Of a DNA stretch of 64,000 bases, positions 25,113-33,294 are shown one piece after another. The translations under genes and the position numbers were made by a program. The DNA comes from Verrucomicrobiota bacterium (lineage in GTDB: Bacteria; Verrucomicrobiota; Verrucomicrobiia; CAIQCK01), in assembly GCA_026397915.1 (NCBI GenBank), contig JAPLTX010000024.1, positions 1 through 64,000 of the forward strand, read 5' to 3'. Under the pieces are notes generated by a model. The model did no database searches. It was not told the origin of the DNA and saw nothing but the letters and a program-made list of their open reading frames with translations. Every line of letters begins with the position of its first letter. The stretch's first letter is position 1.

Positions 25113-26423
25113 CTACTCGGCGCGCTTGCGATAATACATCACTTGCAGCGGCCCCTCCGTCTGAAGTGCGCCTTCGTAAAGTTCCAACAAGTCAGCCATT
25201 TTCATGAACATCCACGGATGTGTCGGTTGCGTGCCGTTCTTGGTGAAGACAATATCGTCGGCGATGTAAACGGCCGAATGCACCAGTTGGCCCTTCGAGT
25301 TGACCAACAACATCAGATCTCCCAGTTGCACGCCTGTGGAAATGACGTAATACCCGTTGCGAATGGTTTCGTAGGCAAACTTGGGATCGGCAAAGCGGTC
25401 GTCCGGCTTCATGCTGGAGAAGTTCAGACTCGTCCAATGGCAATCCCGGCTCGCTTCAATTTTTGGGCCGCTCGGATAGGGAAACGTGTAAACCCGCGCG
25501 CGGACAAAGCGGGGCAGCAAATGCGAGATGTCCACCGACGCGCCACCCGGCGTGCGCCGCAGCGATTCGAGCAGCGGATCAATATCCTTGATGCGTCCGC
25601 CAACACCCCAGTAACGAACCAGCGCACTAACATCGCTATTGGCATTGACCTCCAGATTCACCAGCAGGGTGTTTTTGCGTGCGAGCGTCTTGATGAGGCA
25701 AATCTTCTCTCTCTCGCTACCCATCCGGGGCAGCAAAATGTTACTGTCTGCGAACAACAGGACGTTCCCATGCGGATAGAGCATTCGCCTGATGTCCGCA
25801 ATGATGGCGTGCGGCAGTTCGCTGCCCTCAAAATGCTCATCCATATACTCCGGCCGAAGCGAGGCGGCGAACTTCTGCGAAGGATTCTCTGGAAACGCCG
25901 CCAACACGTGATAAAGCTTCTGCCTTGTCTCTACTGGCATCTCCAACACAAACTCCGGCGGCGGGCTTGTCACTGGCGTTCCCGTCGCCGGATCCACGGT
26001 CGTCCGATCAATCAAGAAAACAACCTGCTCTGGCTTGAAACCCGCCGTGATGAAGAGGTCGCGCACCTTGTTCAGAGTGAACCCCACAAAACGCCAACGT
26101 GGTGGAGCCTCGTCCTCCGGCTTGATGAAGATCTCCTCCTCCGGCGGCTCGATGGCGATGCGGGTGCATCGGAGCACACCCCACGGTCCCGGCTTCGCAT
26201 ACGTCACACGACCGCCGGTTTCGGTTTTGGCTGAGGCTCTGGAAGTTTGGAGGCTCAGGAGCAAATCTCTGGCCAACCATGCAGCAGCCAGCATCCCCCA
26301 CGGCGCAATCAGCAACAGTAACAACACGACGTAAACCCGACGCGTCAAGTGCAGATGCACCATCGGCCGTCCCGATGGATGCACCGCAGTCATTTCACTC
26401 GACGATTTATTGTCGGTCTGCAT
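25113..26423 (-). CDS. Membrane-anchored protein of unknown function with NlpC/P60-like C-terminal segment
   Basis: The product has 436 residues. The start at 26423 (MQTDNKSSSEM) is chosen over 26537 because GGAAG lies just upstream. One transmembrane helix lies near residues 30-50 (YVVLLLLLIAPWGMLAAAWL). The middle is a soluble alpha/beta region I do not recognise. The last 100 residues include SRDCHWTSLNF, GDLMLLVNSKGQLVHSAVYI and ADDIVFTKNGTQPTHPW; a Cys followed later by His in this pattern resembles NlpC/P60 or CHAP-type peptidases, but the match is loose. It stands alone between the fucosidase operon and the nitronate monooxygenase gene. Confidence 0.6.
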   Translation of the reverse strand: MQTDNKSSSEMTAVHPSGRPMVHLHLTRRVYVVLLLLLIAPWGMLAAAWLARDLLLSLQTSRASAKTETGGRVTYAKPGPWGVLRCTRIAIEPPEEEIFIKPEDEAPPRWRFVGFTLNKVRDLFITAGFKPEQVVFLIDRTTVDPATGTPVTSPPPEFVLEMPVETRQKLYHVLAAFPENPSQKFAASLRPEYMDEHFEGSELPHAIIADIRRMLYPHGNVLLFADSNILLPRMGSEREKICLIKTLARKNTLLVNLEVNANSDVSALVRYWGVGGRIKDIDPLLESLRRTPGGASVDISHLLPRFVRARVYTFPYPSGPKIEASRDCHWTSLNFSSMKPDDRFADPKFAYETIRNGYYVISTGVQLGDLMLLVNSKGQLVHSAVYIADDIVFTKNGTQPTHPWMFMKMADLLELYEGALQTEGPLQVMYYRKRAE

Positions 26424-26448
26424 CTCTTCCTGAACCTGTGCTGCAACA

Positions 26449-26478
26449 ATAAAAACCAATCCGCGCCGCCAGTTGCAA
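26449..26478 (-). promoter_or_regulatory. Possible sigma-70-type promoter for the membrane protein gene
   Basis: On the minus strand a -35-like TTGCAA (26473-26478) and a -10-like TTTTAT (26449-26454) are separated by 18 bp, about 25 bp upstream of the ATG at 26423. The rest of the 224-bp gap up to 26647 holds no gene and no other clear signal. Promoter calls by eye in this phylum are weak. Confidence 0.25.
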
Positions 26479-26647
26479 GAGACAACTGACACGCGAAAGA
26501 TTCTCGCGCGAGGGGAAAACGCCCCCCGCATACCCATCCGCTATATCAGAAACGTCAAACGGACAGAAACTAACAGCGGGAACGAAATAGCGAGGGGATC
26601 GGAAGCAGCAGGCGGCGCGACATTTTATGTGCGTTCCGGCGATGGTG

Positions 26648-28081
26648 TCACAGCGGCTGCTTCGTTTGATTGAGCAAGTAGCGCACAACGTCCGCGGCAG
26701 CATAGGAATCGCGGCCTGGTTTGATGAGTCGTGCCAATTGCACAACTTCGTCGCCGGAGGTCAGCAACGCCAGCTCGGTTTCGTTTTCGGAAATGACCTG
26801 CCCAAACCCGGCGGTGGCCAGCAGGCCGTTGCAGATGCACTTGCGGCCCAGTGTGTCTTCAATTACCCCGCCCTTCCGCAAGTAATCCTCCGCCGGCTCG
26901 GCGGGACAGCGGTATCCCACGCTCCCGTCCGGCTTGCGGTAGGCATGCCGGAGATAGCCCAAATCGCAAATGCGTTCCCGTGCCGCGTAGCGCGCCGCGT
27001 CCGAAACCGTGCTCTCCATCTGCAGCACTTTGAACGGAAACCCTGTCGGCGAAGCGACCGGATCGGTGAAAACGCGGACGGTGCCGGCGAGACACTGTTC
27101 GACCACTTTCTTCTTGAGTTCGGGACAGATGCCGGACTCGTCGCAAAAGGCGAAAGCGGTGCCCACCTGAATACCTGCCGCGCCTGCTTGCAACGCCTCG
27201 GCGAGCTTCTCCGGCTTCGCATACGAGCCGGCCAGCCAGAACGGCAGGCCGAGCGCGCGGATTTTCTTGAGGTCGGGCACGTCGCGCAGGCCATAGACGG
27301 GTTCGCCGATGGGGCTAAGTTGCAGCGGCCCGCGAGGAGGGGCGTTGTGGCCGCCGGCGGATTCGCCCTCGACGATGAAACCGTTGACACGGCCGCTGGA
27401 TTTCTTGGCCAACGACATCGCCAGTGTGGCTGACGCGACGATGGCGAGAAACTGCGGCCGTTTCAAACGAGGCGCCGTGCCGCCGCAGAACGCTTGCGGA
27501 TCGAACTTGGAAAGGAATTCCTCGCCAGGCAGCGCGCCTTCGACATCCACCTTCATCTCGGCTGGTTCGCCGTTCGCCAGACGGTCAAGCGCGCCGGGAA
27601 TGGCCCGCGGTATGCCGGCGCCCATCAGCACGTAATCCACACCGGCCAGCATCGCGCCGAACAGCGAGGGCAACGTGGGGAACTGGATCTTCTCCAGGAA
27701 ATTGATGCCGACCAAACCGCTGTGGCCTTCCTTGGCCAGAAACACTTCCACGAAGTTTCCCACAACCGTTAATTCCACCAGATCAGCGCTGAGCCGGATC
27801 TGTGGCAACGAGGTGTTCTTGAACAGCGCTGTGGACGGTTTCCCGCCAGGGATGAAGAATTCAGCCAGCACGCGCTCTGCAATGTCAGGATATGGAAAGT
27901 GCTTCAAGGCATGGCGCATCTGGCCGCTGGGATCGCCCACCTGAAGACGCCGGGCCAAGATGACGGCCGGCGCGGTTCCGGAAACCACACCCAGTTGTCC
28001 CAAACGCGAAATGGTCCGTGCCAGCATCCAGTTGGACACTGCCACGCCCATCCCGCCTTGTATAATCATCGGAAGCGACAT
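26648..28081 (-). CDS. Nitronate monooxygenase / 2-nitropropane dioxygenase-like flavoprotein
   Basis: The product has 477 residues. The TIM barrel with FMN-binding features begins MSLPMIIQGGMGVAVSNW. VDYVLMGAGIPRAIPGALD and GFIVEGESAGGHNAPPRGPL (the catalytic-His/FMN loop) are typical, as are FWLAGSYAKPEKLAEALQAG and IQVGTAFAFCDESG. Family members oxidise nitronates or act as enoyl-ACP reductase-like or PfaD-like enzymes. The extra C-terminal 100 residues (CRCPAEP-type cysteines and CICNGLL) make it longer than typical bacterial Nmo, similar to a long subfamily. The start at 28081 is favoured by alignment; 28144 is an alternative. Its natural substrate is unknown. Confidence 0.82.
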   Translation of the reverse strand: MSLPMIIQGGMGVAVSNWMLARTISRLGQLGVVSGTAPAVILARRLQVGDPSGQMRHALKHFPYPDIAERVLAEFFIPGGKPSTALFKNTSLPQIRLSADLVELTVVGNFVEVFLAKEGHSGLVGINFLEKIQFPTLPSLFGAMLAGVDYVLMGAGIPRAIPGALDRLANGEPAEMKVDVEGALPGEEFLSKFDPQAFCGGTAPRLKRPQFLAIVASATLAMSLAKKSSGRVNGFIVEGESAGGHNAPPRGPLQLSPIGEPVYGLRDVPDLKKIRALGLPFWLAGSYAKPEKLAEALQAGAAGIQVGTAFAFCDESGICPELKKKVVEQCLAGTVRVFTDPVASPTGFPFKVLQMESTVSDAARYAARERICDLGYLRHAYRKPDGSVGYRCPAEPAEDYLRKGGVIEDTLGRKCICNGLLATAGFGQVISENETELALLTSGDEVVQLARLIKPGRDSYAAADVVRYLLNQTKQPL

Positions 28082-28276
28082 AGTTGAACTGACTTTGCTC
28101 TCTCCCTCGGAAGGAAGAGCCGCCGCAAGAAAACGAAGAGCCACCAGCCAAGCACATCATTCGCGCCTGGCGAGGCTCTTTCAGAAACCAGCGAGCGCGC
28201 GGACTATAGAGTGTCACCTCGCACAAGGGAAGCACGTTTATAGGCTGAAGTTCATAGCGTCCAGACGGCGGAACCA

Positions 28277-28306
28277 GCCGCCGATTCCCCCGCTGGAATC
28301 GGCGGC
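28277..28306 (-). terminator. Strong hairpin after the 188-residue hypothetical gene
   Basis: A perfect 12-bp stem (GCCGCCGATTCC at 28277-28288 with its reverse complement at 28295-28306) with a 6-nt loop lies 15 bp beyond the stop of the minus-strand gene at 28321. It may terminate transcription or protect the mRNA end. No U-tract follows, so intrinsic termination is not assured. The remaining gap to 28082 shows no gene. Confidence 0.45.
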
Positions 28307-28320
28307 GGCAGGAGAGTGAA

Positions 28321-28887
28321 TCAACCCTGTGGCGGAGACGCCTTTGGGCGGGAAGCTTCGCGCGACGCCAAAGGGTCGGAAACGCCGCGTGCCGGCGATT
28401 GCGCCTCACCTTTGATGTTCGGGACGCAACTGTCGCAGTAACGGAGGACGTAGTAGCGGACAATCTGATGAAAAGCGCGGTTCAGTTGCTCGAAGACATC
28501 AAACCATTCCTCCGGCGCCGCCTCAAGATGTGAATGCACCCAGCGACGCACAACGCTCTCACCCACCAGAAACACTTCAATGCCCTGGCAGAGCGTCAGT
28601 TTCCAGGCGCTCATCGGACCGAGCCGGCAGAGGGATTGGGAAGCGGGTGGTTGGGCGGGCAGTTTGCCTTCGATAATGCGGACGACATCCCGCAGCAACA
28701 GGTTCAACGGCTCGCGAGGGGCTTCGACGAGGTTGATGCTCGCAAGCACCGCGTCCTCGCTCAGTCGCCGCATCCAGCCAGCACAAAGCTGCTCTTCATC
28801 GCGGCTCAGCAATTCGATCAATTGCTTCTTGATCGTGCGCGCCGGACCGTCGCCCTTACGCTTCGTGAGATTATCTTTGGTGTCCAT
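28321..28887 (-). CDS. Hypothetical helical protein, possibly an RsbR-N-like sensor domain
   Basis: The product has 188 residues from MDTKDNL (28887); a longer frame starts at 28950. It appears all-helical: IKKQLIELLSRDEEQLCAGW and MRRLSEDAVLA, then EPLNLLLRDVVRIIEGKL, and WFDVFEQLNRAFHQIVRYYV. The pattern resembles the N-terminal globin-like sensor domain of RsbR-type proteins, but no STAS or kinase domain follows. The tail is low-complexity (SDPLASREASRPKASPP). It lies just upstream of the stop of the PEGA gene region on the same strand, separated by 175 bp. Function unknown. Confidence 0.6.
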   Translation of the reverse strand: MDTKDNLTKRKGDGPARTIKKQLIELLSRDEEQLCAGWMRRLSEDAVLASINLVEAPREPLNLLLRDVVRIIEGKLPAQPPASQSLCRLGPMSAWKLTLCQGIEVFLVGESVVRRWVHSHLEAAPEEWFDVFEQLNRAFHQIVRYYVLRYCDSCVPNIKGEAQSPARGVSDPLASREASRPKASPPQG

Positions 28888-29062
28888 TTGTGCCGACAAA
28901 AACTGGCCGCTGGTGTTCACGGTTTGCGAACGGCTCCAAACCGACAACATCCATTGTGGATCCTAGGAGAACAATGACACGGCAGCTACACCAGCCTTGG
29001 CTTTCTTTTTGCACCCATTGCACGAGCGAACTCAACCGGCAGTGGCAGCGGGCAATCATACA

Positions 29063-30433
29063 TTATTTTCCGGCGGGAGTGATTGGTTTCTTCGAGACGA
29101 TGTCGTCGGGTGGAATATCCACGAAGATGCCGGGTGCGGTTTCAAAATGAACGGTGCCGTCGTTCTCAACGCGGCTGATCAAGCCGCGCAGGGTGCGGCC
29201 GTCTTTGGTCGCAATCGCGGTATCGGGAATATAGAGCCGCCGCAACTGGATATTGGTGAGCGGGATAACCTTGTTGACTATGATTTCAACTGGCACGCTG
29301 ATCTCGGCGAAACCGGGCTTAATAAGTTTGACGATGCGCTGACCTGCCAAGACATCACTGATAACCAGCGGCGTGGAATACTGGACACTGGGCACACTGA
29401 CAGTGGTGCCGCGTTTCTCGCCGTCCACGAAGACGTCAACGCCCGCGGGAATAGTAATGACCTGTAGGACGCCCACTCGCCGCTCCAGCGGAATCGTCAA
29501 CTGCAAATCCTCGCCTTTCTTGAGCGTAACCTTGCGCACTGTCTCTGGGTAGTTAGGCTTCACGATCCTTATTGTGTAGTCACCTTCATGAAGCGGACCA
29601 AGGGCCACTGGTGTTTTGCCACGCGCCTCTTCGTTGAGAAACACTTCGCCGCCAGGCGGATCGGTGTCAATCTTGATACGGGCGTATTTCTCCTGAAGCG
29701 TAGCGTGGACGCGATACTCTTCCTTGCCGGCAACTTCCACCTCCTGTTCGTAAGGTTCGTAACCGTCAAACTCGACGCGCACTCTGTATTTTCCAGCTAA
29801 AATATTTTGTATGCTCTGCGGCGATTCGCCAATTTCGGAACCTTTGCCTTTCTCGTCAGCCTTGGCCAAGTAAACCTTGGCCTTGTCGGGCGCGGACGTA
29901 ATCTTGATGGCGACGAGCAACGAGCGCAGCTCCAGCGAAATCAACTTCGGCTGGCGGTCGGTCTCGGCCTGGATATTCAGGAGCGTTTCCTTGGACTCGT
30001 AACCTTCTTTCTTGATGAGAAGGCGATGCTGGCCGGCAGGCAGGTCCGTCATCAGCACCGGCGTCTTGCCGCGGGTCATTCCGTCCACGAGAACCTCGGA
30101 ACCGGTGGGAAACGATTCGGCAAGAACCAGCCCGAACAACGGCCGTAGGGACATGTCGAACCGGGTGGTTCCCGTCGGCTGCACGTTGACGTTGCCGCGG
30201 GTTTCCAGAAAACCATCTCGTGTGGCCATGACCAGATGCTGCCCGGGCACCACCTTGAGCTTGATGGGCGAGTCGCCCTGGTAAACACCGTCCAGTTCGA
30301 TGCGCGCACCGGACGGCGATGTGCGCAGATCCAGCAGGCTGCCGGGCTGTTCAAAGCAACCGGTGGCGGCCAACAACGCCACCAACACCATGGCGCTCAG
30401 CCCGTAACGTGCGATGGCAATCAGGTGGTTCAT
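29063..30433 (-). CDS. PEGA-repeat lipoprotein
   Basis: The product has 456 residues. A lipoprotein signal with lipobox LAATGC puts the lipidated residue at Cys26. Five PEGA-type repeats follow, for example SGARIELDGVYQGDSPIKLK, GSEVLVDGMTRGKTPVLM and GGEVFLNEEARGKTPVALG. The C-terminal 70 residues (TLRGLISRVENDGTVHFETA) look like a small beta domain. PEGA domains are surface or envelope modules, often tied to S-layer or envelope systems. The start overlaps the stop of the FHA gene by four bases, so it is the last gene of the Tad operon and may anchor or decorate the pilus apparatus. Confidence 0.85.
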   Translation of the reverse strand: MNHLIAIARYGLSAMVLVALLAATGCFEQPGSLLDLRTSPSGARIELDGVYQGDSPIKLKVVPGQHLVMATRDGFLETRGNVNVQPTGTTRFDMSLRPLFGLVLAESFPTGSEVLVDGMTRGKTPVLMTDLPAGQHRLLIKKEGYESKETLLNIQAETDRQPKLISLELRSLLVAIKITSAPDKAKVYLAKADEKGKGSEIGESPQSIQNILAGKYRVRVEFDGYEPYEQEVEVAGKEEYRVHATLQEKYARIKIDTDPPGGEVFLNEEARGKTPVALGPLHEGDYTIRIVKPNYPETVRKVTLKKGEDLQLTIPLERRVGVLQVITIPAGVDVFVDGEKRGTTVSVPSVQYSTPLVISDVLAGQRIVKLIKPGFAEISVPVEIIVNKVIPLTNIQLRRLYIPDTAIATKDGRTLRGLISRVENDGTVHFETAPGIFVDIPPDDIVSKKPITPAGK

Positions 30434-31872
30434 CGGCGCGGCAGATGTCCTTGCACACCAATCAGTTTCCGGTCGGCTTCCTTGTAGCGCTCATCCTCGC
30501 GATCGGGAACGCGCGCCAGAATCTCCGACAGGCATGTCTGCGCCTTAGTCCATTCGCCGAGCTTGCTGGCTTGTTCGGCGTTGAAGCGCAGGTTGTTGAT
30601 CCGCTCCTTGAGCATGTCTTTGGCCGTCGTTTCACTCTGGACCGCCACCGCGTAGTTGGCCGGCTTCGGCTCGATGATCTCCAGATCAATCTGGACAAGC
30701 TGGAAGGCTTTGATGGCGTTGTAGAGGTTCGCGTCGGCCACGTCGCGTTGCTCAAAAAGCTGTTTGCCACGCAGAAGAGCATCGTCCGCTTCCTTGATCA
30801 GTTCCTCGCGAGACCGGTTGATCGCGGCGATGCCCAGTTCGTTCTGGGCGAAATCCTCCAGCACCTTCTGCGCGTTGACGAACGCATCGGGGGCAATGGT
30901 GTTCTCGATCTCAACCCGCTTGACGCGCGTGCCGCGGGTCAGCTCGATGACCGCCATTTCTTGCTGGTCGGCCGGAAAGCCACCGTATTTGGGTTTTTCC
31001 AGTTTGTCGAAACTGCCATTCTCGATCTGGCGGATCAACTCGATGGCGAGATTCTCGCTCACTTTCTTCTCACGCTGAACGTGACGGCGCTGTTTAAGGT
31101 CGTCCACGTTCAAGGTCACCTTGTCGCCGCTGAACCGCAGCGCAAACCGGAAGATGTTCTGCGTGCTTGCATGGACTTTCTCGTAAAACAGGTCCAGCCG
31201 GCGGGAATCACCGCCCATACTTACGCCCGGTGCCATACGCTGGATGCCGGGCTGAATCTGAGTCCAGATGAAGATACCGCCGGCGATGATCACGATCACA
31301 ATAACCGCCGTCAATGCAAGCGACATCAGGCGCCGGCCTATGGGAGCGGTAGGTTTCTTCGCGGCACGCTTGGGCTTGCCGCCGAAGTTCAGTTCGGCAG
31401 GGACTTCTTCGCCGGCCTCCTCGGCTTCTTCGACTTCCTCCATCTTCTTTTTCCGAGGCCGTTCTTCTTCCACTTTTTCTTCGACATCTTCCGTCGCGGG
31501 TTTTGTGACCACGGGAAGCCTCTCGGTCGCCGGGGCGCGCTTGGGCGGCGGAGGCGGCTCACTCTCGCGGGCGCGGCGGTCGGCTTCCTCGATGACTTCG
31601 AAAACAGTGCTGCCGATGGCGACCTCGTCGCCGGGCTTAAGGACGCTCTCTTCGACGGACTCGCCGTTGACCTCCGTGCCGTTGACGGATTCGAGATCGC
31701 GGATGACTAATTGACCCTGCTCGTCCATGCGGACGTCGGCGTGTTCGGAGGAAACGAGCTGGTCGTCGGGAATGATGATGTCGCACTGCGGCGCGCGGCC
31801 GATGGTTACCGGGTCCTTGCCGACCGAGTATTCCCGACCGCGACGTCTGCCTTGTAGGATGCGAAGTTTCAT
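30430..31872 (-). CDS. FHA-domain transmembrane protein
   Basis: The product has 480 residues. The FHA domain covers about residues 1-95: GRAPQCDIIIPDDQLVSSEH with the phosphothreonine-binding GR, SSEH and NGTEVNG features. A highly charged Glu/Lys/Arg linker (100-175) leads to one transmembrane helix at about 182-203 (SLALTAVIVIVIIAGGIFIW). The remaining 275 residues are predicted to be extracytoplasmic and partly helical. The FHA side is cytoplasmic and could dock phosphorylated partners at the membrane. It is coupled to the PEGA gene and lies 16 bp after the DUF192 gene. Confidence 0.85.
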   Translation of the reverse strand: MKLRILQGRRRGREYSVGKDPVTIGRAPQCDIIIPDDQLVSSEHADVRMDEQGQLVIRDLESVNGTEVNGESVEESVLKPGDEVAIGSTVFEVIEEADRRARESEPPPPPKRAPATERLPVVTKPATEDVEEKVEEERPRKKKMEEVEEAEEAGEEVPAELNFGGKPKRAAKKPTAPIGRRLMSLALTAVIVIVIIAGGIFIWTQIQPGIQRMAPGVSMGGDSRRLDLFYEKVHASTQNIFRFALRFSGDKVTLNVDDLKQRRHVQREKKVSENLAIELIRQIENGSFDKLEKPKYGGFPADQQEMAVIELTRGTRVKRVEIENTIAPDAFVNAQKVLEDFAQNELGIAAINRSREELIKEADDALLRGKQLFEQRDVADANLYNAIKAFQLVQIDLEIIEPKPANYAVAVQSETTAKDMLKERINNLRFNAEQASKLGEWTKAQTCLSEILARVPDREDERYKEADRKLIGVQGHLPRR

Positions 31873-31888
31873 CCGCTACGTGGTTTTC

Positions 31889-32260
31889 TCACGACGACAT
31901 CAGAAATTCAAGCTGGTCGCCCGGCTGTGACTGACTGCGGGCGATGGCGTCCACGGGCAACTCCAGCACGCCCGCTGCGCCCAGCGCGCCGCAAAACAGC
32001 CGCCAAGGAACAAGCTTTGGAACCATTTTCACTATCGTCAGCCGCTTGTCAAAGAATATCACGTCAATCGGCATTCGCATGAAACACATGTGGATGGCGT
32101 TGGCCGGCCGCAACATCATGCCGTCGAACCCCTCGAAGCGCTGGAACATCAGCCCAAGCGTGCGGCTCCAGATGGTGACGGCCGAGCGCGCGCACTCGGC
32201 CAACGTCGTGCCCCGGGTTGTATTGCGGATGATCATTGGCATCGAGATGCGACGGCTCAA
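31889..32260 (-). CDS. DUF192 family protein
   Basis: The product has 123 residues if translation begins at the TTG at 32260, which overlaps the tadC stop (TTGA); ATG starts at 32242 or 32236 are alternatives. IRNTTRGTTLAECARSAVTI, FDGMMLRPANAIHMCFMRMP and IDVIFFDKRL match DUF192, a small beta-barrel family often found beside Tad or type IV pilus genes and of unknown biochemistry. No signal peptide is seen, unlike many DUF192 proteins. Position between tadC and the FHA gene supports a link with the pilus. Confidence 0.8.
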   Translation of the reverse strand: MSRRISMPMIIRNTTRGTTLAECARSAVTIWSRTLGLMFQRFEGFDGMMLRPANAIHMCFMRMPIDVIFFDKRLTIVKMVPKLVPWRLFCGALGAAGVLELPVDAIARSQSQPGDQLEFLMSS

Positions 32261-33198
32261 AACGCGCTCCGGAACGCCTGTGCGAGGATCGGGCCAAGCA
32301 GGAACAACATCACCGCCGGGAAAATCAGCAACAGCAGCGGGCCAAGCATTTTCACCGGCGCTTCGTAGGCAAGTTTCTCGGCGCGCTGGAACCGTTTCAT
32401 GCGCATCTGGTCGGCCATGATCCGCAGGATGGTGCCCAGGCTGACGCCGAGTTCGTCGGCTTGGACGAGCGCGGAGACGACGGAACTGAGGTCGGGCTGG
32501 TCCACCCGCAGCCCCATGTCGCGCAACGCCTGCCGGCGGGTCTTGCCGACTTGGATTTCGTGGAACACTCGCAGCAACTCCTCGCCGAGCGGGTCCATCG
32601 CGCGCCGCTCGATGATCTTGCGGATGGCGGTCATGAAGTCGAGACCGGCCTCAACCGAGAGCGTCATCAAGTCGAGCACATAGGGCAGCGCCTTTTGCAT
32701 GCTGCGATGCCGCCCGTTGCGCACCTGTTTCAACCAACTCACCGGGTAAATCAAACTGTAGCCGATCATCAAAATCATCCCCACATTCCAAAAGCGGCCG
32801 ATGCCGGGCAGCCCCTCCAACGCCGGCCGGACGCCAAAGCTGAGTGGGACAGCCACGATGAACAGTAAGAGCTGGATGGACATGAACTCCTCGGCGCTCA
32901 GCAGCCCTTCATAGCCTGCGGAGATCAGTCGTCCGTCGAGCTTGGCTCGGTATTTCTCCAATTTCTTGTGCCGGAAAATCGGCACAACGTTGGGCACGAA
33001 CGGCAACAGCAGCCGGAACAGCAGCGGCAGCCTCCGCATCTGCTGCCGGCCGTCGGCCAGCCGCACGTATTTCACCTCGCTCGCCGTCATCCCGACATAC
33101 CACGCCGCGGCGAACGCAAACACCATCCACATCAACGGCGCGATGATCTCCTGCGGCGTGATCTGGGTGACGTGCGGCACGATTTGTTCCGGATCCAT
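32257..33198 (-). CDS. tadC: Tad pilus inner-membrane protein TadC
   Basis: The product has 313 residues. The T2SF (GspF-like) domain includes ALPYVLDLMTLSVEAGLDFM, GKTRRQALRDMGLRVDQPDL and SSVVSALVQADELGVSLGTI, with hydrophobic helices at both ends (MLGPLLLLIFPAVMLFLLGP). With TadB it forms the inner-membrane platform on which the CpaF ATPase acts. AGGATAA lies upstream of the ATG, so it is translated independently of tadB, from which it is separated by 944 bp containing a plus-strand gene. Confidence 0.92.
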   Translation of the reverse strand: MDPEQIVPHVTQITPQEIIAPLMWMVFAFAAAWYVGMTASEVKYVRLADGRQQMRRLPLLFRLLLPFVPNVVPIFRHKKLEKYRAKLDGRLISAGYEGLLSAEEFMSIQLLLFIVAVPLSFGVRPALEGLPGIGRFWNVGMILMIGYSLIYPVSWLKQVRNGRHRSMQKALPYVLDLMTLSVEAGLDFMTAIRKIIERRAMDPLGEELLRVFHEIQVGKTRRQALRDMGLRVDQPDLSSVVSALVQADELGVSLGTILRIMADQMRMKRFQRAEKLAYEAPVKMLGPLLLLIFPAVMLFLLGPILAQAFRSAF

Positions 33199-33252
33199 TG
33201 GCTTGTTATCCTGCGTTCAATTTTTATCTCTGCGTTGTTGCGCCCACCGGCC

Positions 33253-33280
33253 CGTTCGACCTAAACTATGCTGTCGAACG
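33253..33280. promoter_or_regulatory. Dyad symmetry upstream of the plus-strand secreted gene
   Basis: CGTTCGAC at 33253-33260 and GTCGAACG at 33273-33280 form a perfect 8-bp inverted repeat with a 12-bp centre containing TAAACTATG. The centre carries a -10-like element, with a -35-like TTGCGC about 18 bp upstream. A regulator bound here would cover the promoter of the gene at 33295. GGAG lies seven bases before the ATG. Confidence 0.4.
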
Positions 33281-33294
33281 AACCGGAGTGACTT

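Noticed and set aside
28871..28954. Possible 27-codon leader peptide overlapping the start of the RsbR-N-like gene
   Set aside because: An AGGA precedes its ATG, but there is no attenuator structure or amino-acid bias to support a leader role.
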